From contig NZ_CP107935.1 in assembly GCF_036038375.1 (NCBI RefSeq), forward strand, positions 2,666,001 to 2,730,000: a DNA stretch of 64,000 nt, given 5' to 3'. This DNA comes from Streptomyces sp. NBC_00414. Its GTDB lineage: Bacteria; Actinomycetota; Actinomycetes; Streptomycetales; Streptomycetaceae. Position 1 is the stretch's first letter; each line of letters begins with the position of its first letter. The notes beneath the pieces are model-generated. The model ran no database searches. It was not told where the DNA came from and worked only from the letters and a program-made list of their open reading frames with translations. Of the stretch, positions 18,287 to 26,397 are shown piece by piece. The position numbers were made by a program, and so were the translations under genes.

Positions 18287-20080
18287 ATGTCCCCTGCTCG
18301 TACGACGCTCGTCGCCGGTGCCGTCGTCTCGGCGGGCACACTGCTGCTCGCGGGCTGCTCCGGCTCGAACGACCCGTCCTCCGCGTCCCCCGACTCGATC
18401 AACTACGCGCTGCCCGCCAACTTCACGCCGAACTGGATCCTGCCGATCGGCACGGCCGCACACCTCAACACCAACAACAACTCCATCGCCGAGAGCCTGT
18501 GGGAACCGCTGATCGCGTACGACGGCTCGACCGGGAAGATCGCCTGGAACAAGGCGGGTTCGGTCGCCACCGGCGCGGACTTCGCACCGGACGGCAAGAG
18601 CGTCAAGATCACACTCGGTGAGCGCAGCTGGAGCGACGGCAAGCCGATCACCTCGCGTGACGTCGAGTTCTGGTTCAACCTCATCAAGGCGAACAAGGCG
18701 CAGTGGGCGGGCTACAACCCGGGCAAGGCGCCGGACAACTGGACCTCGTTCAAGGCCGTCGACGACCGGCACTTCACGATCACCTTCGACAAGGCCTACA
18801 ACTCCCAGTGGATGCTGGCCAATCAGCTGAGCAGCATCAATCCGCTGCCGCAGCACGTGTGGGACAAGGCCGGCGCGTCCGCGCAGGTGTCCGACGCGGA
18901 CCGGACCGCAGCGGGCGCGAAAAAAGTCTGGACGTATCTCAACTCCGCCGCGAAGAACATCTCCGGCTACGACTCGGACGCGCTGTGGAAGACCGTCAGC
19001 GGCCCGTACTCGGTCAAGTCCTTCGCCACGTCCGGGAAGGTCGTGCTCGCCGCCAACAAGAAGTACGACGGCGGTGAGAAGCCCGGCATCGCGACCGTGA
19101 ACCTGCTGCCCTTCACGACGGCGGAGGCCGAGAAGAACGCGCTGCGCTCCGGGAGCGTCGACTACGGGTACATCGAGGCGACCGACCTCGACCAGAAGGA
19201 CCGGTTCACCGCGCAGGGCTACACGGTCAAGCCGTGGTCCGGCTGGGCGATCACCTACATGCCGTACAACTTCAACAACCCGGCCATGGGCGCCGTGTTC
19301 AAGCAGCTGTACGCGCGCCAGGCGGTGCAGCGGTCGATCGACCAGAGCGGTCTGTCCAAGGTCATCTTCAACGGGACGGCCGTGCCCGGCTACGGCCCGG
19401 TCCCGCAGGCACAGTCCTCCGACTTCGTCTCGCCGGAGCAGAAGGCCAACCCGTACCCGTTCTCGACGAAGGCGGCCCGGGAACTGCTCACCGGTCACGG
19501 CTGGACCGAGCGGGGCGGGGTGATGGTCTGTACGGAGCCGGGAACCGGCGACGCGCAGTGCGGTGAAGGCGTCGACAAGGGAACGAAGTTCGAGATGGGC
19601 GTGCTGTCGCAGTCCGGCTCGACCGTCACCGACAACATGATGAGCGCGATCCAGTCCTCGCTGGAGAAGACCGGCATCAAGTTCTCGATCAAGACCGCAC
19701 CGGTCAACTCGGTGCTCTCGCAGACCCCGCAGTGCACCTCGGGCCAGTCGGTCTGCAAGTGGCAGCTCTCGTTCTTCGGCACGGCCGGCAGCTGGTACTT
19801 CAACGCCTTCCCGACCGGCGACTCGCTGTTCCAGACCAAGGGCGGCTCCAACTTCGGCAACTACTCGAACCCCGACGTCGACAAGCTGATCACCGCGTCC
19901 ACCACGTCGACGTCCACGCAGCCCGTACGGGACTACAGCGCGGCCGTCGCCAAGGACCTGCCGGTCATCTGGCTCCCGGCGCCCGACTACCAGATCTCGG
20001 TCGTCAGGAACGGCCTCGGCGGTTTCTCGCAGGACTCGCTCGCCGACTTCCACCCGGCGCAGTGGAAGTGGACCAAGTGA
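18287..20080 (+). CDS. ABC importer substrate-binding lipoprotein (peptide/oligopeptide type)
   Basis: The 597-residue lipoprotein has a signal peptide ending in the lipobox LLAGC (Cys near residue 24). The mature part is a family 5 (DppA/OppA-type) binding protein, with SIAESLWEPLIAYD near the start and the bilobed family length of about 550-600 residues. GAGGAG precedes the ATG. It is the first gene of a five-gene operon with two permeases, a fused ATPase and a ROK kinase. Family 5 proteins bind peptides, but also glycosides, opines and nickel complexes; the neighbouring ROK proteins raise the possibility of a sugar-containing ligand. Confidence 0.94.
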   Translation: MSPARTTLVAGAVVSAGTLLLAGCSGSNDPSSASPDSINYALPANFTPNWILPIGTAAHLNTNNNSIAESLWEPLIAYDGSTGKIAWNKAGSVATGADFAPDGKSVKITLGERSWSDGKPITSRDVEFWFNLIKANKAQWAGYNPGKAPDNWTSFKAVDDRHFTITFDKAYNSQWMLANQLSSINPLPQHVWDKAGASAQVSDADRTAAGAKKVWTYLNSAAKNISGYDSDALWKTVSGPYSVKSFATSGKVVLAANKKYDGGEKPGIATVNLLPFTTAEAEKNALRSGSVDYGYIEATDLDQKDRFTAQGYTVKPWSGWAITYMPYNFNNPAMGAVFKQLYARQAVQRSIDQSGLSKVIFNGTAVPGYGPVPQAQSSDFVSPEQKANPYPFSTKAARELLTGHGWTERGGVMVCTEPGTGDAQCGEGVDKGTKFEMGVLSQSGSTVTDNMMSAIQSSLEKTGIKFSIKTAPVNSVLSQTPQCTSGQSVCKWQLSFFGTAGSWYFNAFPTGDSLFQTKGGSNFGNYSNPDVDKLITASTTSTSTQPVRDYSAAVAKDLPVIWLPAPDYQISVVRNGLGGFSQDSLADFHPAQWKWTK

Positions 20081-20155
20081 GGGCGGCCCACCGGACCCAC
20101 CCGGTTCACCGGGCCTGCCGGATCCACCGACTGAGGACGGGCTGAGGACCGGCTC

Positions 20156-21115
20156 ATGGACATGGCTCTCTACCTGATCCGGCGGGTCCTCCAGTCCCTC
20201 GTGGTGATCCTCATCGTCACGGTCGTCGTCTTCTGCCTGCTGCACGCGCTGCCCGGGGGCCCCGCACGCGGGATCCTCGGCCCGCAGGCGACGGCCCAGC
20301 AGATCGCCGCGTTCAACCACGAACAGGGCCTCGACCGCCCGCTCCCCGTCCAGTACCTCCACTACCTGCACACGCTGCTCCGGGGCGACCTCGGCACCTC
20401 GTACACGCTCAACGAGGCGGTCTCGCGGCTCATCGAGCAGCGGCTGCCGAAGACACTCGTCCTGACGGTGCTGTCCGCGTTCCTCGGGCTGCTGCTCGCG
20501 ATCCCGCTCGGCATGTGGCAGGCGGTCCGCCGCAACAGGCCGGTGGACTACGTCATCACGACGCTGAGCTTCGTCGCGTACGCGACTCCCGTGTACTTCC
20601 TGGGACTTGTGCTGGTCCTCGTGTTCACACAGGTGCTGGACTGGTTCCCCTCCCAGGCGCCACAGGGTGAGACGCTCGCCGACGTGTTCGCGCAGCCCGA
20701 GGCGCTGGTGCTGCCGGTGGTGGCGGGCGCGGCCTCGATGGTCGCCGTGTTCAGCCGCTACATGCGCGCCGCGACGCTGGAGAACCTCCAGGAGGACTAC
20801 GTACGGACCGCGCGGGCCGGCGGCTCGCGGCCGGGCGCGATCCTGCGGCGGCACGTCCTGCGCAACTCCCTCACCCCCGTCGTCGCGATGCTCGGCTACT
20901 ACGTGCCCGTGCTCTTCGGCGGCGCGCTCGTCGTCGAGCAGCTCTTCAACTATCCGGGAATGGGGCTGCTGTTCTGGAGCGCCGCGCAGTCCTCGGACTA
21001 TCCGGTGCTGCTCGGCTGTGTGCTCGTCATCTCCGTCGCGACCGTCATCGGCACCCTGCTGGCCGATGTCGTACAGCGGCTCATCGACCCCCGGACGAAG
21101 GCGGGCAGGACATGA
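20156..21115 (+). CDS. ABC importer permease (DppB/OppB type)
   Basis: This 319-residue membrane protein has about six helices. The first is RRVLQSLVVILIVTVVVFCL, followed by the long external segment typical of DppB. The cytoplasmic EAA loop with TARAGGSRPGAILRRH (about 222-237) contacts the ATPase. The ATG at 20156 has GAGGA upstream. The stop overlaps the start of the next permease (ATGA), so the two are translationally coupled. Confidence 0.94.
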   Translation: MDMALYLIRRVLQSLVVILIVTVVVFCLLHALPGGPARGILGPQATAQQIAAFNHEQGLDRPLPVQYLHYLHTLLRGDLGTSYTLNEAVSRLIEQRLPKTLVLTVLSAFLGLLLAIPLGMWQAVRRNRPVDYVITTLSFVAYATPVYFLGLVLVLVFTQVLDWFPSQAPQGETLADVFAQPEALVLPVVAGAASMVAVFSRYMRAATLENLQEDYVRTARAGGSRPGAILRRHVLRNSLTPVVAMLGYYVPVLFGGALVVEQLFNYPGMGLLFWSAAQSSDYPVLLGCVLVISVATVIGTLLADVVQRLIDPRTKAGRT

Positions 21116-21996
21116 GTGCCGTACTCCGGGCCGAGGCGCCCACGCTGGTGCCGGCCACCGGATACCGCCTGTCCGTGCGGCGGTTCGCGCGCAACAGGCT
21201 CGCGGTGGCCGGGCTGGCGGTGGTCGTCCTCTTCCTGCTCTTCTGCTTCGTGGGCCCGCTGCTGTACTCCACCGACCAGACCCACACGGACCTGACCCGG
21301 GTGAACCTCTCCCCCGGCGGCGCGCACTGGCTCGGCACGGACGCGGTCGGGCACGACGAGCTCGGACGGCTGATGTCCGGCGGGCGGGTCTCGCTGCTCG
21401 TCGGGCTCGCGGCGGGGCTCCTCGCCACCGTCATCGGCACGCTGTGGGGCGCCGTCGCCGGGTACGCGGGCGGCTGGGTGGACGCCGTCATGATGCGGGT
21501 CGTGGACGCGGGGATCGCCATTCCGGCGCTCTTCGTCCTGCTCGTCGTCTCGGCCATCACGACCCCGGACGCCCTCGGGCTGATCCTCATCCTGGGGCTG
21601 GTGTCCTGGCTCGTCCCGTCACGGCTCGTACGGGCCGAGACCCTCACCCTGAAGAGCCGGGACTACGTGCTCACCCTGCGCGCGATCGGCGGGACGCACG
21701 GCCGGGCGATCTTCCGGCACATCCTGCCGAACTCGGTGTCGACCATCGTCGTCGCGGCCACGTTCCAGGTCGCCGACGCGATCCTGCTCGTCGCCTACGT
21801 GTCGTACCTCGGCCTCGGTGTCCAGCCGCCCTCCACCGACTGGGGCGGAATGCTGTCGGCCGGACTCACGGCCGCGTACTCCGGGCGCTGGTGGCTGATC
21901 GTGCCACCGGGCCTCGCGATCATCCTCGTCGTGTGCGCGTTCAACGCGGTCGGGGACGGACTGCGGGACGCGTTCGACGTGAAGGGGCGGGCATGA
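21112..21996 (+). CDS. ABC importer permease (DppC/OppC type)
   Basis: The 294-residue membrane protein has an N-terminal cytoplasmic part and helix (RLAVAGLAVVVLFLLFCFVG), the DppC-typical HWLGTDAVGHDELGRLMSGG segment, and an EAA loop with LRAIGGTHGRAIFRHILPN. It pairs with the upstream permease to form the channel. Its ATG overlaps the preceding stop, and its own stop overlaps the ATG of the ATPase gene, giving a tightly coupled operon. Confidence 0.94.
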   Translation: MSAVLRAEAPTLVPATGYRLSVRRFARNRLAVAGLAVVVLFLLFCFVGPLLYSTDQTHTDLTRVNLSPGGAHWLGTDAVGHDELGRLMSGGRVSLLVGLAAGLLATVIGTLWGAVAGYAGGWVDAVMMRVVDAGIAIPALFVLLVVSAITTPDALGLILILGLVSWLVPSRLVRAETLTLKSRDYVLTLRAIGGTHGRAIFRHILPNSVSTIVVAATFQVADAILLVAYVSYLGLGVQPPSTDWGGMLSAGLTAAYSGRWWLIVPPGLAIILVVCAFNAVGDGLRDAFDVKGRA

Positions 21997-23945
21997 GCGA
22001 CGAGTTGGACGCGCACGGCATCCTGGAGATCGACGGCCTGGGGGTGACCTTCTCGACGGAGACGGGAGACGTGCCCGCCGTGCGCGGGGTGTCGCTGCGG
22101 GTACGGCCCGGGGAGACGCTGGCGCTGGTCGGCGAGTCCGGGTCGGGGAAGTCGACCGTGGCGCTCGCCGCGACGGGGCTGCTGCCGGGGAACGCGCGGG
22201 CCTCCGGCCGGGTCACGGTCGACGGCACGGACGTCGTCGGCTCCACCGAGACCGAGCTGTCGCGTTTGCGCGGGCGTACGGTGTCGATGGTGTTCCAGGA
22301 GCCCGCCACCGCGCTCGACCCGCTGACCCGGGTCGGGGCGCAGATCGCGGAGGTCGTCCGGAACCACCGGCCGGTCAACTCCCGGTCGGCCGCGCGGGAA
22401 GCGGTCGCTCTGCTGCGCCGGGTCGGCATCCCCGATCCGGAGCGGCGGGCGTCCGCGTACCCCTTCCAGCTGTCCGGCGGGCAGCGGCAGCGCGTCGTCA
22501 TCGCCATGGCGATCGCGAACGCGCCGGGCCTGCTGATCGCCGACGAGCCGACCACGGCTCTCGACGTCACCGTCCAGGCCGAGATCCTGGACCTGCTGCG
22601 GGGCCTGGCCGCCGCTTCCGGCACCGGGGTCCTGCTCGTCACCCACAACATGGGCGTCGTGGCCGACTTCGCGGACCGGGTCGCGGTGATGCTGGAGGGC
22701 GAGATCGTGGAGACGGGCCCGGTGGAGGACGTCCTGCTCCGCCCCACCCACGAGTACACGAAGCGGCTGCTGGAGGCGGTGCCGCGGCTGGCTGTCGCCG
22801 AAGCCCACTCCGGCGCCGAGTCCGGGGCCGACGCCACGCACGGTGGCGCCGCCGCGGGCCCCGGCGGGGAGGGTGCCGCCGGCCGCAAGGCCCTGGGGTC
22901 GTCTCCCGGCGCCACGGTGCCCCGACTGGCTGTCGCCGATCCGGGGTCGGAGCCGGGCTCCGGGCCCGGAGCCCGGACCCGAGTCGGGCCCGGGACAGGT
23001 GCCGGGACCGGCGCCACGCACGGTGGCGCCGCCGCGGGCCCCGGCGGGGTGGGGGTCGATGGTGCGGCTCGGGTCGGCGACGGCGCTCCGGCCGGCGCCG
23101 GAGACGGCGTCGTCGTCGAGCTGCGGAACGTCTCCGTGCGGTTCGGGCGGGGCCGGAACGCCGTGCGGGCCCTCGACGACGTGTCGTTCACCGTCCGGCC
23201 CGGCCAGACGCTCGGGCTCGTCGGGGAGTCCGGGTCCGGGAAGTCGACCGCGGCCCGGGTGGCGCTCGGTCTCGTACGGCCCGCCTCCGGCACCGTCTCG
23301 CTCTTCGGTACGGACCTCGGGCGGGCCCGGGGCCACGCCCGCCGCGCCCTGCTGTCCGGTGTCGGCGTGGTGCTCCAGGACCCGGTGGCCTCGCTGGACG
23401 CCCGGATGAGCGTGGCGGAGTGCGTGGCCGAACCCCTGCGGGTCCACCGCCGGGGCATGCCGGCCGCCGAACGCCTGGCCCGCGTCACGGACATGCTCGA
23501 ACGGGTGCGGCTCGCCCCGGAGTTGGCGCACCGCGGGCCGCGCGAGCTGTCCGGCGGGCAGCGCCAACGGGTCAGCCTGGCACGGGCCCTGGTGCTCGAA
23601 CCCCGGCTGCTGGTCGCCGACGAGCCGACCAGCGCGCTGGACGTCAGCGTGCAGCGGACCGTGCTCGACGTGATCGCCGAGCTGCAGGCCGAACTCGGCT
23701 TCGCCTGCCTGTTCGTCTCCCACGACCTCGCGGTGGTCCAGCGGTTCGCCCGGCACGTCGTCGTCATGCGGGCGGGCCGCGTCGAGGAGAGGGGCCCCAC
23801 CGCGACCACGCTCACTCACCCGGCGACGGAGTACACCCGCGGACTCGTCGCGGCCGTGCCCGTACCCGACCCGGTGCTCCAGCGCACGCGCCGCACCCGA
23901 CGACAGGCCGCGCTCGTCGCCGCCGGAACGGAGAGCCGGACGTGA
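21993..23945 (+). CDS. Fused double ABC ATPase (DppD-DppF type)
   Basis: The 650-residue protein contains two complete ATPase domains. The first has GESGSGKST, the signature LSGGQRQRVV and LLIADEPTTALD. The second has GESGSGKST, LSGGQRQRVSLARAL and LLVADEPTSALD. Each would normally be a separate protein; fused forms are well known. Between them (about residues 265-370) lies a Gly/Ala/Pro-rich linker with an internal duplication, probably flexible. The start is the ATG at 21993, which overlaps the permease stop (ATGA). The stop overlaps the GTG of the ROK kinase gene. This energises the importer formed by the two upstream permeases. Confidence 0.95.
   Translation: MSDELDAHGILEIDGLGVTFSTETGDVPAVRGVSLRVRPGETLALVGESGSGKSTVALAATGLLPGNARASGRVTVDGTDVVGSTETELSRLRGRTVSMVFQEPATALDPLTRVGAQIAEVVRNHRPVNSRSAAREAVALLRRVGIPDPERRASAYPFQLSGGQRQRVVIAMAIANAPGLLIADEPTTALDVTVQAEILDLLRGLAAASGTGVLLVTHNMGVVADFADRVAVMLEGEIVETGPVEDVLLRPTHEYTKRLLEAVPRLAVAEAHSGAESGADATHGGAAAGPGGEGAAGRKALGSSPGATVPRLAVADPGSEPGSGPGARTRVGPGTGAGTGATHGGAAAGPGGVGVDGAARVGDGAPAGAGDGVVVELRNVSVRFGRGRNAVRALDDVSFTVRPGQTLGLVGESGSGKSTAARVALGLVRPASGTVSLFGTDLGRARGHARRALLSGVGVVLQDPVASLDARMSVAECVAEPLRVHRRGMPAAERLARVTDMLERVRLAPELAHRGPRELSGGQRQRVSLARALVLEPRLLVADEPTSALDVSVQRTVLDVIAELQAELGFACLFVSHDLAVVQRFARHVVVMRAGRVEERGPTATTLTHPATEYTRGLVAAVPVPDPVLQRTRRTRRQAALVAAGTESRT
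22832..23049 (+). repeat. Duplicated 38-bp block in the ATPase linker
   Basis: Bases 22832-22869 recur exactly at 23012-23049, an offset of 180 bp (60 codons), encoding ATHGGAAAGPGG twice. A second shorter pair, encoding VPRLAVA, occurs near 22780 and 22918. The linker therefore grew by an in-frame duplication followed by divergence. Confidence 0.93.
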
Positions 23946-24928
23946 CCGCGAGTGCGATCCCGAGTGCGATCCCGGGTCCGACCGGCACCGAGGTGTTCGC
24001 CGGGGTCGACATCGGCGGCACGACCACCCAGGTCGTGCTCTGCTCGGCCGAACTCGCCGTCGTGGACGGCGTGGAGGTACCCACCCCCGCGGCGGCGGGC
24101 GGCGCCGCGATGGTCCGTACGGCGCTCGACGCAATGGGCCTTCTCCTGGCGCGCTCGCCCGCCCGGCTGCTCGCGGTCGGCGTCGGCGCGGCGGGCGTGG
24201 TCGACGCGCGCGCCGGACGCGTCCTCGTGGCCAGCGACTCCTTCCACGCCTGGGCGGGCTTCGAGGTGACGGCCACGATGGAGGCGGCGCTCGGCGTACC
24301 GGTCTTCCTCGACAACGACGTGAACGCGTTCCTGCGCGGTGAGGCCGCCACGGGCGCCGTCGCGGGCGAACCGCACGTCCTCGGCATGACCCTGGGCACG
24401 GGGGTGGGCGGCGCGCTGTGGCTGGACGGCGCCCTGTACGAGGGCCCGCACGGCGCCGCGGGAGAGACCGGCCACATCCCGGGCTTCGGCGACCTCCCGT
24501 GCACCTGCGGCGGCCGGGGCCATCTGGAGACCCTCGCCTCGGGCCGCTCCATCGGCGCGCGGTACGGAGAACGCACGGGGCACACCCGCACCGCGCACGC
24601 GGTCGCCGAGGCGGCGGACCGCGGCGACCCGGACGCGCTCGCCGTGTACGGGGCCGCGGGCGCGGCGGTGGCCCGCGCGATCCTGATCACGGCGGGCCTG
24701 CTGGACGTCACGACCTTCGTGATCGGCGGCGGGGTCAGCCATGCCTGGGCCCTCCTGGAGCCGCCCATCCTGACCGCCCTGGCCGCCGAACCCCCCGTCA
24801 GCGGCCACCCCGTCCGGGTCGTCCGCAGCCGCCTCGGCAACGCGGCCGTCGCCATCGGCGCCGCGTCCCGGGCCCGTACGGAGTCGTGGGCGTCCCGGGC
24901 GGTCCGGGCTCCGCTGGGGCCTGCCTGA
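23942..24928 (+). CDS. ROK-family sugar kinase
   Basis: The 328-residue protein lacks a DNA-binding domain and carries the phosphate-binding VDIGGTTTQVVL (about 18-29), the FLDNDVNAFLRGE catalytic region and the zinc-type motif CTCGGRGHLE. In that motif the third cysteine of the usual CxCGxxGCxE is His. It should phosphorylate a hexose, N-acetylhexosamine or similar sugar with ATP. The GTG start at 23942 overlaps the ATPase stop (GTGA), so it is the last gene of the importer operon. This suggests that the imported compound contains or releases a sugar. Loss of the third Cys may alter zinc binding; His can also act as a ligand. Confidence 0.9.
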   Translation: MTASAIPSAIPGPTGTEVFAGVDIGGTTTQVVLCSAELAVVDGVEVPTPAAAGGAAMVRTALDAMGLLLARSPARLLAVGVGAAGVVDARAGRVLVASDSFHAWAGFEVTATMEAALGVPVFLDNDVNAFLRGEAATGAVAGEPHVLGMTLGTGVGGALWLDGALYEGPHGAAGETGHIPGFGDLPCTCGGRGHLETLASGRSIGARYGERTGHTRTAHAVAEAADRGDPDALAVYGAAGAAVARAILITAGLLDVTTFVIGGGVSHAWALLEPPILTALAAEPPVSGHPVRVVRSRLGNAAVAIGAASRARTESWASRAVRAPLGPA

Positions 24929-25123
24929 GTACCCTCATCCCTACCTCAAATCAAAAGCGCACAACTCCGGCCATGCGGGCGCTCACTTGACGACCGGGCG
25001 TTACACACGGTTGGCTCCGCGCAGCAAAAGTCGGACAGTCGGCACCCTCGTCCCGCCGCCTGTCGCACACGACTTCACGCTCCCCGTCCGCTTGCCGGCC
25101 GCACAGCGAGGTGCCGTTCCCCC

Positions 25124-26137
25124 ATGACCCACACTCCCCTCCGCCCCCTTCCCACCAGATCAGCGCGCGGTACCGCCGTGGCCGCCTGCGCCGCCGTCTC
25201 CCTGCTCGCGTCCGGCTGCACCGGTTCCGACGGGGCGGACTCGGACGCCACCACGGCGGGCAAGGCGGGCGCCTCCGGGATCAAGGTCGCCCTCATCACC
25301 CACAGCGCCCCGGACGACGCGTTCTGGGAGCGGGTGCGCAAGGGCGCCGAGGACGCGGCCGCCAAGGACGGCATCGACCTGGCGTACGAGAGCGACCCCG
25401 ACGCGGCGGGCCAGGCGAAGCTGGTGCGCGAGGCGGTCGCCGACAAGGTCGACGGCATCGCGGTGACCCTGGCCAAGCCGGAGGCGATGAAGAGCGCGGT
25501 CGCCGCGGCCAAGGCCGCGGGCATCCCGGTGGTCGGCCTCAACTCCGGTATCGACGCCTGGAAGTCAGGCGGTCTGCTGCAGTACTTCGGCCAGGACGAG
25601 AGCGTCGCGGGCCGGGCCGTCGGCGACAAGCTGGACTCGCTGCGCGCGAAGCACGCCCTGTGCGTCATCCACGAGCGGGGCAACGTGGCCGTGGAGGCCC
25701 GCTGCGCCGGTGTGAAGAAGACCTTCGGCGGCCGGACCGACCTGCTCTACGTGGACGGCACCGACGAGGACGCGCTGACCGACTCCGTGGCCGCCGCGCT
25801 GCGCCAGGACCCGACCATCGACGAAGTCGTGATGAACGGCGCCCAGTTCGCCCTGGAGGCCGTCAAGTCGGTGAAGGACGCGGGTAGCAAGGCCGAGATC
25901 GCCACGTTCGACCTCAACAACGACATCGTCAAGTCCGTGCAGAGCGGGGATGTGCAGTTCGCCGTCGACCAACAGCCCTACCTGCAGGGATACCTGGCCG
26001 TGGACGCGTTCTGGCTGTACCGGACCAACGGCAACGTCAGCGGCGGCGGCGAGGAACCGGTGCTGACCGGACCGGCGTTCGTCACCAAGGAGAACGTCGC
26101 CTCGGTCGCCAAGTTCGCGGCCAACGGGACCCGCTGA
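25124..26137 (+). CDS. Orphan sugar-type substrate-binding lipoprotein
   Basis: The 337-residue lipoprotein has the lipobox LLASGC (Cys at about 32) and a periplasmic-binding-protein type 1 fold (RbsB-like). Visible segments are IKVALITHSAPDDAFWERV, DGIAVTLAKPEAM, GIPVVGLNSGI and the second-lobe FDLNNDIVKSVQSGDVQFAVDQQPYLQGY. Such proteins bind sugars or autoinducer-type ligands for an ABC importer or a sensor. No permease or ATPase is adjacent, so it either uses a distant transporter or acts as a sensor input. The conservon sensor kinase follows 260 bp downstream on the same strand, but any functional link is speculative. Confidence 0.9.
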   Translation: MTHTPLRPLPTRSARGTAVAACAAVSLLASGCTGSDGADSDATTAGKAGASGIKVALITHSAPDDAFWERVRKGAEDAAAKDGIDLAYESDPDAAGQAKLVREAVADKVDGIAVTLAKPEAMKSAVAAAKAAGIPVVGLNSGIDAWKSGGLLQYFGQDESVAGRAVGDKLDSLRAKHALCVIHERGNVAVEARCAGVKKTFGGRTDLLYVDGTDEDALTDSVAAALRQDPTIDEVVMNGAQFALEAVKSVKDAGSKAEIATFDLNNDIVKSVQSGDVQFAVDQQPYLQGYLAVDAFWLYRTNGNVSGGGEEPVLTGPAFVTKENVASVAKFAANGTR

Positions 26138-26246
26138 ACCGCCCGCCGGGGCTGCCCGAACGGAGATCGCCTTATAACGGCGGTGACAAGGTTTGGGGTA
26201 CTCACGGTGCGTACGGTCACTTGTACGGATAGCATCCTGCGGACCC

Positions 26247-26260
26247 CCTGTGTGTACAGG
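26247..26260. promoter_or_regulatory. Inverted repeat upstream of the conservon
   Basis: CCTGT-GTGT-ACAGG lies about 140 bp before cvnA in a 260-bp gap that otherwise shows no gene. It could be an operator for the conservon promoter. No clear -35/-10 pair could be assigned with confidence. Confidence 0.3.
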
Positions 26261-26397
26261 ACACGTGGTCACGCGGTCACCCACCGCGCCTGTGCCCTGT
26301 CCTGCTCCGCCCTGCCGACCGCCCGACTTCCCCATGCGACCGACCGACACTCCCCCGCGACTGACCTCTGCTCACCGCTGATCGCTCTAGGACGACG

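Noticed and set aside
18176..20854. A minus-strand open frame of about 890 codons
   Set aside because: It is opposite the importer binding-protein and permease genes and has a shadow-type composition without domains.
20607..21992. N-terminal extension of the fused ATPase into the permease genes
   Set aside because: The frame stays open, but the ATPase domain starts just after the ATG at 21993, which is coupled to the permease stop. The upstream part is Arg-rich shadow sequence.
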